A stretch of DNA of 64,000 nucleotides from positions 1 to 64,000 of the forward strand of contig NZ_LIUF01000002.1 in NCBI RefSeq assembly GCF_001280425.1, given 5' to 3'. This document shows, in pieces, positions 54,738 through 63,113 of the stretch. This DNA is from Haloarcula rubripromontorii (GTDB lineage Archaea > Halobacteriota > Halobacteria > Halobacteriales > Haloarculaceae). Under the pieces are notes generated by a model. That model worked only from the letters and a program-made list of their open reading frames with translations, did no database searches and had not been told where the DNA came from. The position numbers and the translations under genes were made by a program. How positions within the stretch are numbered: the stretch's first letter is position 1; every line of letters starts with the position of its first letter.

Positions 54738-54904
54738 GTCGCCTCGCTGCTGTGTTCGGGCGAGAGAACGGCGTCGCGACTCCCGCCGTATCGGATCCGA
54801 TCACGACGTGCTGCTGGTCGATAAAAAGCCGCTGGACGACGCGAGCGACGCGCTGGCTACCGTCGAGAACGTAGCGAGCATACGCCGGAGCGTGGCTCCC
54901 GAAC

Positions 54905-55345
54905 TCAGGCTTCCGCTTCTGCGTCGGCGTCTGCCTCTGTGTCCGCCCCGTCTTCGCTCTCGAACTCTTCGAGCGTGCTGCGAAGCTGTGGAATCGTCGC
55001 TGTGAGGTCGCCGACCTGCTCGCGAGCGTCGTCGACGTTGTCGATGAGTTCCGCGATGGTCTCGATCTCTTCCGCGAGGTCATCGGCGTCTTCGAAGGCG
55101 TCTGCGCGTTCGCCCATCGTGTACCACTTCTTCGCGTCGCGGAGATGTTCCTCGGCATCGCCCACGTCAAGTGCCGTTTTGAGCGAGTTCAGCACACCGA
55201 GCGTGTTGTCGGCCTCCACGTCCCAGACAGAATCAGCCTCTGGGAGCGCGTCCCGGGCCTTCGCGAGTGACTCCTCAACATCCGTGCGCATTTCATTGGC
55301 CGCCTCGCCGAACAGTTCGTCGTCGTCCAGACTTGACTGACTCAT
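54905..55345 (-). CDS. DUF5790-like acidic helical protein
   Basis: 146 residues, mostly predicted helices. MSQSSLDDDELFGEAANEMR, then repeated heptad patterns and an Asp/Glu/Ala-only tail (GADTEADADAEAEA). This is a haloarchaea-specific family of unknown function. No membrane helix. 106 bp separate it from the DUF7544-like gene, which lies upstream on the same strand. Confidence 0.7.
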   Translation of the reverse strand: MSQSSLDDDELFGEAANEMRTDVEESLAKARDALPEADSVWDVEADNTLGVLNSLKTALDVGDAEEHLRDAKKWYTMGERADAFEDADDLAEEIETIAELIDNVDDAREQVGDLTATIPQLRSTLEEFESEDGADTEADADAEAEA

Positions 55346-55450
55346 ACAGAACGATTGGGGTGGTGATTGGTTAAAAGCCCGCCTGAAAGTGAAAGTGAAA
55401 CCGCAGGACGTGGACGCCCAGTCTGTCCTGAAACCGAAAAGCCGTTGTGT

Positions 55451-56557
55451 CTACTCGGCCCGAATGTCCGAGCGCACCTCGGGCATCGGGTCCATGTCGG
55501 CGTCGATGTCACCCAGCACGAGCATCGCGTAGTACCGGAGGAACGTCGTCAGCGGGACCTGAATGAGCGCACCGAGGACGATGAAAACCAGTCCGCCCAG
55601 CAGGCCAATACCGCCGGCCACGACGATTCCGACAGTCCCTTGAATGGCGAGATACAGCCCGAACGCGGCGAGTCCGACCGGAATCGCGACGACGATGAGT
55701 GCGATAATCCCGAGAATTGCGCTGACGATACCGACACCGATCTGAAGGACGATGGAGAAAAACAGGTAAGCGAGGTACTGCTTCGGATGGCTTTTCATTG
55801 ATCCCCAGAGCCGCGACCACCCGGAGAGGACGCCGTCGTTGTCTGCCGTCATCAGCGGCACGACAAACACCGTGGTGAATCCGAAGACGATACCGTAGGT
55901 TATGGCCAGTACTGCGAACACGGCGATGAACAGTCCCGACAGCGCGAGGACGCTCGACGCCCCGACGTTTGCGGCATCACCACCGAGCACCAGGAAGAAC
56001 CCGGCTGCACCGATCACGAGCGCGATGCCGAGCCAGATAATCCCGAGGACAAGCCGGAACAGGAGCAGCCGTATGCCGTCCCCGACGTGTTCGCTGAAAT
56101 ACCGACGGACGTGTATCTCGCGGTCGATGAGCGCCTGCGTCAACACGAACTCCATGAAGTTGCTCAGGATGCCATACGCGAGTGCGAGCAGGATGATCAG
56201 GCCGATAACGGCGAACACGAGGAGCCCGGCCCCGGCGAGTAGCTCGTCCGGCGCGCCGGACGGGACGCCGGGTCCGGAGACTTGCCTCGTGAGGGCCCCC
56301 GGCAGGGACAGCACAGTTTCAAGTGGCGCGGTCAGCTGAAACTCGCTTCCCGGACCGCTGGGGCCGCTCGGCCCGCCGTTCCCACCAAAATTACCGAAGT
56401 TGCTGAACGACTGGACGTTGTTCAGCCCGCCACCGCCGCCACCGATGAAGAACACGACGAACGCCATTCGGAGCCACGTCCATTTCTCGAACGGGAACAG
56501 AAACGACTTCGTCGCGTCGATTGCGTCGTCGATATCGTCGACTGCGTGGAGGGCCAT
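55451..56557 (-). CDS. DUF7544-like multi-pass membrane protein
   Basis: 368 residues, opening MALHAVDDIDDAIDATKSFL. About eight hydrophobic segments with many Gly and Val, a Gly/Ser/Asn/Pro-rich loop near residue 65, and a short soluble tail (DADMDPMPEVRSDIRAE). Haloarchaeal family of unknown function; not a transporter by any motif I see. Confidence 0.7.
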   Translation of the reverse strand: MALHAVDDIDDAIDATKSFLFPFEKWTWLRMAFVVFFIGGGGGGLNNVQSFSNFGNFGGNGGPSGPSGPGSEFQLTAPLETVLSLPGALTRQVSGPGVPSGAPDELLAGAGLLVFAVIGLIILLALAYGILSNFMEFVLTQALIDREIHVRRYFSEHVGDGIRLLLFRLVLGIIWLGIALVIGAAGFFLVLGGDAANVGASSVLALSGLFIAVFAVLAITYGIVFGFTTVFVVPLMTADNDGVLSGWSRLWGSMKSHPKQYLAYLFFSIVLQIGVGIVSAILGIIALIVVAIPVGLAAFGLYLAIQGTVGIVVAGGIGLLGGLVFIVLGALIQVPLTTFLRYYAMLVLGDIDADMDPMPEVRSDIRAE

Positions 56558-56631
56558 GTCGCAAGTCTCACACCCCCCTCTGGTAAAATTTTCGGGGCCG
56601 TGTCAGGGATTCTGGTCGCTCGCTGGCTATT

Positions 56632-56979
56632 TTACTCCCGCACTGCGTCGACCTGCATCAGCGGGTAGCCGTCCTCCATCGCCATGCTTGTCTCGACTGT
56701 GACACCCTCGTATTCGATGTGCATCTCGACATCGATGAACCGCCCGGTGAGTTCTGTGTAGTCCGCCCCGCCATCGGCGATAGCGTCTTCGAGTGCCGCC
56801 GTGCGGACGCTGACGGTAACTGTCTCACAGAACGGCTGGTTCTCGATGGCTTCCTCCATTGCCGCTGCGAGCGAGTCGGCGCTATCCGGGCTGATTGGTG
56901 TCCCCGCGAACTGGTGATACAGCGACCCGAACTTGACGCCCGCTTCGAAACACGCCTCTTGCGGAGCTGTGGGTTCCAT
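56632..56979 (-). CDS. Archaeal dihydroneopterin aldolase, MptD-like
   Basis: 115 residues from ATG 56979 (MEPTAPQEACFEAGVKFGSL). Length and the segments AACFEAGVKFGSLYHQF (as seen: EACFEAG then YHQFAGTPIS) and DYTELTGRFIDVEMHIEY fit the archaeal MptD family, which cleaves dihydroneopterin in tetrahydromethanopterin or folate synthesis. Assigned from sequence style, not a search. It is divergent from azf. Confidence 0.68.
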   Translation of the reverse strand: MEPTAPQEACFEAGVKFGSLYHQFAGTPISPDSADSLAAAMEEAIENQPFCETVTVSVRTAALEDAIADGGADYTELTGRFIDVEMHIEYEGVTVETSMAMEDGYPLMQVDAVRE

Positions 56980-57053
56980 ACAATCGGTCCGGCTGGGCGA
57001 CACAAAAGCGAACCGCAAGCTACCTATTGCGTGCGACGTATCGTCTCATACGA

Positions 57054-57827
57054 ATGGACGACCCGGTTCTGCTCACCGGCGCTGGCGGCGCTGTCGGGGC
57101 AGCCATCCTCGAAGGAATCGAGGAGGCCTACGAGTGGAAACTCATGTTCCACAGCCCACCCGCCGAGGAGCCCGACCACGAGTACCTCGTCGGGGACGTG
57201 TCCAGCGAGGGCGACGTGGCCGCGGCGATGGACGGCGTCGGTGCCGTCATCCACCTGGCCGGTGACCCCCGGCCGGAAGCTCCCTGGGACTCCGTCCTCG
57301 AAAACAACATTGACGGCACCCAGAAGATGTACGAGGCCGCTGTCGACGAGGGCGTCGAGAAGTTCGTCTTCGCATCCTCGAACCACGCCGTCGGCTCCTT
57401 CGAAACGGATGAGCGCACGCCAGAGATGTATCGCCCGGACGACCAGTACCGCCTCGACGGGACGGAACTCCCCCGCCCCGGCAACCTCTATGGCGTCTCG
57501 AAAGCCACCGGCGAGGTGCTGGGTCGCTATTATCACGACCAGTACGGCCTCTCCGTCTGCAATATCCGAATCGGCAACCTCACGCGCGGCCACCCGCCCA
57601 TCGACTATGAGCGTGGGCAAGCCATGTGGCTCTCCTACCGCGACTGCGCCCATATCCACGACTGCGCGCTACAGGCCGACTACGAGTACGAAATCGTCTA
57701 CGGCATCTCCGACAACGACCGCAAGTACTACTCCATCGAGCGCGCCAAAGACGCCCTCGGATACGACCCGCAGGACAACTCCGCGCACTTCGATGGCGAG
57801 GAACGCGTCGCCGAACCGGAGCCGTAG
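57054..57827 (+). CDS. azf: NAD-dependent glucose-6-phosphate dehydrogenase (archaeal zwischenferment)
   Basis: 257 residues from ATG 57054. Rossmann motif TGAGGAVGAA (8-17), SDR catalytic pair Y146 and K150 in NLYGVSK. Segments DPRPEAPWDSVL, NNIDGTQ, SSNHAVG and GQAMWLSYRDC match the haloarchaeal enzyme Azf known from Haloferax volcanii. It oxidises glucose-6-phosphate with NAD in the oxidative pentose phosphate route. It shares no homology with classical Zwf. Confidence 0.88.
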   Translation: MDDPVLLTGAGGAVGAAILEGIEEAYEWKLMFHSPPAEEPDHEYLVGDVSSEGDVAAAMDGVGAVIHLAGDPRPEAPWDSVLENNIDGTQKMYEAAVDEGVEKFVFASSNHAVGSFETDERTPEMYRPDDQYRLDGTELPRPGNLYGVSKATGEVLGRYYHDQYGLSVCNIRIGNLTRGHPPIDYERGQAMWLSYRDCAHIHDCALQADYEYEIVYGISDNDRKYYSIERAKDALGYDPQDNSAHFDGEERVAEPEP

Positions 57828-57853
57828 GCGTCTCCTACTGCCCCGGTCGCACG

Positions 57854-58471
57854 CTATCCCGAGCCGTCGAACAGCCCACGTACGTCGTCGTCTTTCTGCT
57901 GTTCTAGTTCGACGTGGTCCCGGAGCCGCTGGTAGACGACGGGCCGCTGGTCGCGCCCGCGCACGAACGAGAACAGCATCCCGGTAAACTGCGAGCCGCC
58001 GTCGCCGTCGAGTTCGCTCCGCGCCCTGCCGACAGCGGCGTTGATGACTGCCTCGTCGTACCGGCCAGCCTCCGCCAGTACCTCGGCGGCGATGGCCGTG
58101 GCGTCGAAATCCAGCCCGTCGTAGTCAACGGTTTCGCCGTCGTGTGTTAGCGTCGGCGGGTCCGTCGCCGCGTGGTGGGGGTCAGCCGCCGTCGCCGCGA
58201 GGAACGACCGAACCTCGTCTAGTGCCACGCCGTGATACGGGTCGGGCAAGCCGTCGAGGTACTTCGCTGCGCTCTCGGCCAAGCCTTGCGCCCCCGACCA
58301 ATTCTCCTCGCTGGCATGGTGGACGACCGCGGTGAACTGGATGAGGCCGTGCAGGAATCGTTCGTCGTCGCCCGAACCGAGGTCCAGCCAGTACTCCTCC
58401 CACGCATCGTGTGCGGCGTGGTAGCGCCCTTCGTTGTACACTGCGATGCCGGCACGGAGATGGTCGCGCAC
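57854..58471 (-). CDS. DUF309 protein
   Basis: 205 residues from GTG 58471 (VRDHLRAGIAVYNEGRYHAA). The DUF309 core is HDAWEEYWLDLG followed by FLHGLIQFTAVVHHASEENW, giving conserved His, Glu and Trp residues on helices. The C-terminal third is a helical extension. Upstream in-frame starts at 58558 and 58573 would add a segment with poor codon bias that runs toward the tRNA-like region. Function unknown. Confidence 0.75.
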   Translation of the reverse strand: MRDHLRAGIAVYNEGRYHAAHDAWEEYWLDLGSGDDERFLHGLIQFTAVVHHASEENWSGAQGLAESAAKYLDGLPDPYHGVALDEVRSFLAATAADPHHAATDPPTLTHDGETVDYDGLDFDATAIAAEVLAEAGRYDEAVINAAVGRARSELDGDGGSQFTGMLFSFVRGRDQRPVVYQRLRDHVELEQQKDDDVRGLFDGSG

Positions 58472-58611
58472 ACGGGTGGGTTCGCCTCGCGGCCGGAAAA
58501 CCACATCGGCGTTTCGACCAGAGTTGGAAGCTGTGGCTTCGCGCTCTGGTATCGGTAGCATCGCTTGCAACACTGCCCGCTCGCTGTCGCTCGGGGTTCG
58601 GTGTCGGCAGA

Positions 58612-58691
58612 AACGTCCGGACGGAGTTCCACGCGAGCACCGCGAGCGTGGAGCACGTCCGGTCGTGAATGGAATGAACGTCCGGACGGAG
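58612..58691. repeat. 15-nt direct repeat of a tRNA-like acceptor end
   Basis: AACGTCCGGACGGAG at 58612-58626 and 58677-58691, 65 bp apart. In the second copy it continues into a T-arm. A further partial copy (ACGTCCGG) is at 58655-58662. Such repeats are left by insertions at tRNA 3' ends. Confidence 0.8.
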
Positions 58692-58800
58692 ATTTGAACT
58701 CCGGTCCCTGGCTCCGCAAGCCGTCTCCTGAAGTGGTCTCTCCACTTCCAACAACGGCCTGTTGTTCCTCCGTATAGGCAGATTCTCCGTCTCCGTACTG
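58679..58800 (-). ncRNA. tRNA 3'-end-like structured RNA, possible island attachment site
   Basis: On the minus strand a box A (58821-58829) precedes about 120 nt with four hairpins: AACAAC/GTTGTT (58750-58766), a 7-bp stem GAAGTGG/CCACTTC (58730-58748), GGCT/AGCC (58710-58722), and a tRNA T-arm CGGAG-TTCAAAT-CTCCG (58687-58703). It ends in a self-complementary acceptor-like tail TCCGGAC. A normal D-arm and A-box are missing, so it is not a standard tRNA. It may be a tRNA-Ser-type 3' fragment or a distinct small RNA. Confidence 0.55.
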
Positions 58801-58820
58801 CAATTGTATGTGCTTTCGGC

Positions 58821-58829
58821 TTATAAAGA
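58821..58829 (-). promoter_or_regulatory. Box A for the minus-strand structured RNA
   Basis: TTATAAAGA on the plus strand, i.e. TCTTTATAA on the minus strand, a good haloarchaeal TATA box. Predicted start of transcription near 58800. Confidence 0.5.
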
Positions 58830-59451
58830 CCCGCATCGATGGTGTGACTGACAACGTCGATTCCGTGAGTTCTCTACCCCTGACCCAACCAGTCACCTCA
58901 CCCCTCGTCGGAGAGAAATGCCCCGTTCTTGGCGAAGGTCAACAGGAGAGCGTGCCCATTTGGTGAATCGCCGCGTGTCTCTCTGGGAAGACACGAGTTG
59001 CGGAAACTTCCCATATGGTAAGACAATACGGCAGATTTCCGGAAAACTGGTTTCCCACCCCTCCCCCACGTGCTTCTTCAATAGATGAGCGGTCATCATT
59101 ACCGAAGGAAACGAACGAATCTCAAGGGCGGTGGTTGCAATCGGGCTCAGAGACTCCCTCGTCCCAGATGAGTTAGTCAGACCGGAGGAAAGAGGGTTCC
59201 CATTACTGATGCTGTTTTGCAGAGGCCATATACACCTCTTCGTTCAGTTCCACCGTATCGGTCGGCTGATGGTAGGAGGGCGGCAACCTGACTCCCCGCC
59301 CGAGAGATGAATGAGTTACGGGGTCGCACAAGTTGCTATCCAACTGCGCCGAGATTATCTTTCCGCTTGTACCCACCAAACCCATCACAGAGTATATCTG
59401 ACGGGTGGTTGTGTAGTGTATTATGTACGATTCGTTTCCCAATTGGAGTCT

Positions 59452-61662
59452 ATGACTATGGATAGGACACCAGAACAAGAAGCGGAAGAAAAAATCGAAT
59501 CTGAACTTGAGGAGCAGGGCTGGGAGAGGATTGATTCAGATTCGAATCGGACTGGTTACAGTAAGCATATACAACTTCCAGACGGCCGAGAAGCAGATTA
59601 TATACTATATCATTCAGGCAAGCCCGTGGCAATTGTTGAAGCAAAAAAATCAACAATAAATCCAGAAAATAAGAGAGACCAAGCGAGGGCATATGCTAAA
59701 AATCTTGATGAATCAAATACATACCACAATACGTACTCTGTCCCATTTACATACACGACAAACGGAGAAAAAACAGTATTTGAAGACCTTCGGAAAAATG
59801 CACCTCAATTTAGGGAGATATATAAATTCCACACGCCTCAGGATTTAGAGAGTCTGATTGATACACAGTACCTCGAAGTGATGGAGGAGCTTGAACATAC
59901 GAAGAGTGAAGATATTGATAAAGGTCTGTGGAACAACCAGTCTGAAGGATTTGATAGAGGGGTTGAATTAGTTACTGAGGGGAAAAACAAAATACTCTAC
60001 ACGATGGCAACAGGTTCTGGGAAAACTAGACTGGCAATAGCCCTTTCGTACGCATTTCTTGAAACAGGTCTTGCCGACAGAATACTATTCGCTGTCGATA
60101 CAGACCAACTGAGGACGGAGACAAGAAAAGGCTACAAAAACTATGAGCCAGTAGGGTCAGAGCCGTTCTCAAAAAATTATTTGGCAGGAAACTTAGACGA
60201 AGACGAGGAACACAAGCAGAATGTAGTCGTAACAACAACTCAGAAACTCAGCCGGAGGCTCCACGAGGGCGAGCACAATTTTTCTGTTGGTGAATTTGAT
60301 GTTTTGATTGCAGACGAAGCACATAGAGGAGTATTCAATAAGGATGGTCACGGAATAGCACTAGATTATTTCGACGCTCTGGAAATAGGTCTGACAGCAA
60401 CGCCGCACGAAAAGACACTGGAACGATACAATCACAACGAGGCATATAGCTATGATTACAATGATGCACTAAATCACCACCACGTTGTCCCATTCAAAAG
60501 CTACTCTGTTGATACGCAGATTATGACAGAGAAGGGATTCAGACACAACGGCGAGTGGTACTCGCCAAAGCAGATTGGAGAAGATATAATAATCAGAGAT
60601 TCTCAAGAAAAGGTTGCTGAAAAATTACTTGAAAATACGAAAGTAAAAGACGAACTGACGCTGTTCTTTGCACAAAACACGACTCACGCACGCGTTATTG
60701 TTGACGATTTGAGAGAGATATACGGAGACCTGTTTGATAACCCGTATGAGGAAATTAAGAGAGTGACTGGAGATGACTTCCAACCACACGTTACTTTATC
60801 AGAATTTAAACAACCATATAGACCACCACACATCATAGTGACAGTTGATATGGTTACTACTGGAGTAGATATTCGACCACTCAACAACATAGTACTGATG
60901 AGGCCTGTAAAATCAAAAGTTTTATTCAATCAGATGATGGGTCGCGGAACAAGAACACACGAAACAAAAGACCATTTCAAAATATTCGATTGTGTAAAAG
61001 CGTTCGCGTTCCACGATGGTATCCCCCCATTCGCCACAAAAGACGTTGAATACAATATTACTGAAAGCGGGGAGACTCCGATTACAGAACCAGAAGATGA
61101 GCCCGAAATTGTTGATGAACCAGACGTTGATGAGGTTATTAGAAACTGTAGAGTATATCCGTCGAAGAATAATGAGTGGGTCGAAAGAGATGAGTTTGCC
61201 CGAGAAATACAGTCAGTAATCAGAAATAACGACGAAGTTATCTCTAAAGGCGTTGAAAATTGCACCTCAATAAAAGAGGCTGATACAGAGATTGAATCCA
61301 TTCTTATTGATGAATGGAAACACTATCAAAAAGAAACTATACTTGACGCATTTGATGACTTAGATACACTATATTTGCTCTGTGTCAGAACAGTTGAAGG
61401 ATACGAAGAATTGCGGAGTAAAGCTAGATGCGCTAAGGAAAAAACGATTAGTGAGCACAATCTGACAGGAGAGCAAATAAAATTGGTACAAGATGTCTCC
61501 GACAGAGCTGTAACGGAGCGAGGTGGTATATCTCAAAACAACTTCTATCAACCACCCCTATCCTACGAGTGGGGTGTAGACGCTGCTGAAAGACTTATTG
61601 AGAACTTAGACGATGTTCTCAATACATTCAACCGGAATTTTCTGTATATTGAGACCGAATAG
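59452..61662 (+). CDS. hsdR: Type I restriction enzyme, R subunit (HsdR)
   Basis: 736 residues from ATG 59452 (MTMDRTPEQEAEEKIESELE). N-terminal PD-ExK nuclease: D49 in READYILY, E63 and K65 in IVEAKKS. SF2 helicase: motif I MATGSGKTRL (186-192), motif II IADEAH (287-291), motif III LTATPH, and motif VI region MMGRGTRTH. The C-terminal helical domain contacts the methylase complex. It is AT-rich against the backbone, a sign of transfer. First gene of hsdRMS. Confidence 0.92.
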   Translation: MTMDRTPEQEAEEKIESELEEQGWERIDSDSNRTGYSKHIQLPDGREADYILYHSGKPVAIVEAKKSTINPENKRDQARAYAKNLDESNTYHNTYSVPFTYTTNGEKTVFEDLRKNAPQFREIYKFHTPQDLESLIDTQYLEVMEELEHTKSEDIDKGLWNNQSEGFDRGVELVTEGKNKILYTMATGSGKTRLAIALSYAFLETGLADRILFAVDTDQLRTETRKGYKNYEPVGSEPFSKNYLAGNLDEDEEHKQNVVVTTTQKLSRRLHEGEHNFSVGEFDVLIADEAHRGVFNKDGHGIALDYFDALEIGLTATPHEKTLERYNHNEAYSYDYNDALNHHHVVPFKSYSVDTQIMTEKGFRHNGEWYSPKQIGEDIIIRDSQEKVAEKLLENTKVKDELTLFFAQNTTHARVIVDDLREIYGDLFDNPYEEIKRVTGDDFQPHVTLSEFKQPYRPPHIIVTVDMVTTGVDIRPLNNIVLMRPVKSKVLFNQMMGRGTRTHETKDHFKIFDCVKAFAFHDGIPPFATKDVEYNITESGETPITEPEDEPEIVDEPDVDEVIRNCRVYPSKNNEWVERDEFAREIQSVIRNNDEVISKGVENCTSIKEADTEIESILIDEWKHYQKETILDAFDDLDTLYLLCVRTVEGYEELRSKARCAKEKTISEHNLTGEQIKLVQDVSDRAVTERGGISQNNFYQPPLSYEWGVDAAERLIENLDDVLNTFNRNFLYIETE

Positions 61663-61712
61663 GCACTCCTGTGAAACAACTCTTTAAACAGAAGCGTGAG
61701 TGATTGACCTAT

Positions 61713-63113
61713 ATGGATGAAGAAAAGCTATGGAATGCGTTGGGCCCGCTTCAGAACAGCAAGCTACATATATCTGATTACATTGAGGAGGTATCAAGAA
61801 TATTGTTCTTGAAGGCAGTATCAGAGAGTAATCGGGTTACTTTCGACAAAACACCAGAAGGAGTTGGCGGAGCTGTTCATCTTGAAGAAGGGTACAGATG
61901 GGGAGATATAGTTGGAGCAGAGAGCTCACAAAAAAAGCTGGAGAAGTACAAAGGTGCGATTGAGAGACTATCTGATGACGGCGAACTAGCAAAGGATTTC
62001 TTTGAGGGATATTCAACGAAGTTTGACAAGGCATCTACTTTCAAAAAATTGACAGAGAATCTTGAGGAAATGCACCTTGACCAACATAATGACGACTTTG
62101 GGGATGCATATGAATTTCTGCTTGAAAAATATGCTGACAAAGCTGAAGGGGCTGGCGAGTACTTTACACCAAGAGAAATCATTCGGGCTATGGTAGAGTT
62201 TTCAGAGCCTCAAGTTGATGAAAGCCTCCTTGACCCTGCATCAGGTACAGGAGGATTCCTTATTCACACATATAATTATCTCGCCGATAAGACAGATAAT
62301 TTCAAAGACGTGGAGGAAGTGCCTGTGGAAGGCCATTTTAGAGCGCAGGAGATAGTCACCAGCACTCACGAACTTGGTGGAATGAATATGCTTCTTCACG
62401 GAATGGACGCTAGTGCTGTCGACAGGAAAGACAGAGACGGAAACCTGAGCAGAGATTCACTAGAGATGTTCAGACGTGATAGATATGAAGAAACGTATGA
62501 CTACATTATTGCAAATCCACCATACGGTGGTGATAATGAAGTTGAACCTATTGACCCGAAGTGTACCTCGACTATTGAAATTAATTTCTTAGTGCTTATA
62601 ATGAGATTACTAAGCAAGAATGGGAGAGCAAGTGTTGTCATACCGGATGGTATCCTATTCAATCAGTCCTTTTCATCGGTCAGAGAAGAACTTCTAAACT
62701 ACTTCGACATAGACTGCATATTGGCACTACCCGAGGGTGCATTTACGCCGTACGCGGGTGTGACGGCGAATGTGATATTCTTTGAGCGGAATAACGAGGG
62801 TACAGATGAGTTCTGGTACTATGATGCTCGTTCAGATTTTGATGAAGTTACCAAAGAGGAGAATCCGCTTGACTATAACAAGCATCTCAGGGAGTTTGTT
62901 GAGTATAAAGACCAGAGAGAAAACCACGACAAGTATTTTAAAGTAGATGCCGACAAGGTGGATGAGGGTAACTATGAGTTGCATCTAAAGAAGTACAAGG
63001 AATTCAAATATGAAGGGCATCGGCCACCGGCCGAGATAGCACAGGATATCAAAGGCGAACTGGACACGATAAGAACAGAACTCGACCAAATGATTGGTGA
63101 GACAAGTGATTGA
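61713..63113 (+). CDS. hsdM: Type I restriction-modification, M subunit (HsdM)
   Basis: 466 residues from ATG 61713. N-terminal helical domain HsdM_N (1-135), then an N6-adenine methylase with SAM-binding LDPASGTGGFLIHTYN (from 173) and catalytic NPPY (268-271). It methylates adenine in the target chosen by HsdS. Also AT-rich. Its last 8 bp overlap the start of hsdS. Confidence 0.92.
   Translation: MDEEKLWNALGPLQNSKLHISDYIEEVSRILFLKAVSESNRVTFDKTPEGVGGAVHLEEGYRWGDIVGAESSQKKLEKYKGAIERLSDDGELAKDFFEGYSTKFDKASTFKKLTENLEEMHLDQHNDDFGDAYEFLLEKYADKAEGAGEYFTPREIIRAMVEFSEPQVDESLLDPASGTGGFLIHTYNYLADKTDNFKDVEEVPVEGHFRAQEIVTSTHELGGMNMLLHGMDASAVDRKDRDGNLSRDSLEMFRRDRYEETYDYIIANPPYGGDNEVEPIDPKCTSTIEINFLVLIMRLLSKNGRASVVIPDGILFNQSFSSVREELLNYFDIDCILALPEGAFTPYAGVTANVIFFERNNEGTDEFWYYDARSDFDEVTKEENPLDYNKHLREFVEYKDQRENHDKYFKVDADKVDEGNYELHLKKYKEFKYEGHRPPAEIAQDIKGELDTIRTELDQMIGETSD

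Larger units (their letters stand above)
58472..59451. other. Non-coding junction region before the type I R-M operon
   Basis: 980 bp. Left part holds a duplicated 15-nt motif and a tRNA-like 3' end (see separate entry), with a box A at 58821-58829. The right part (58900-59450) has falling GC and no convincing gene; open frames there lack a start context and codon bias. A GGGCGG/CCGCCC stem (about 59280-59307) is present. It is probably the left flank of an accessory island. Confidence 0.5.

Noticed and set aside
58679-58800. Intron-containing or permuted tRNA
   Set aside because: No A-box or D-arm, no anticodon stem with U33, and no second half found on either side that pairs with the acceptor tail.
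58893-59478. Open frames on the minus strand before hsdR (68 and 91 codons)
   Set aside because: No recognisable protein, basic and Ser/Arg-rich by frame, poor codon bias; probably read-through of non-coding DNA.
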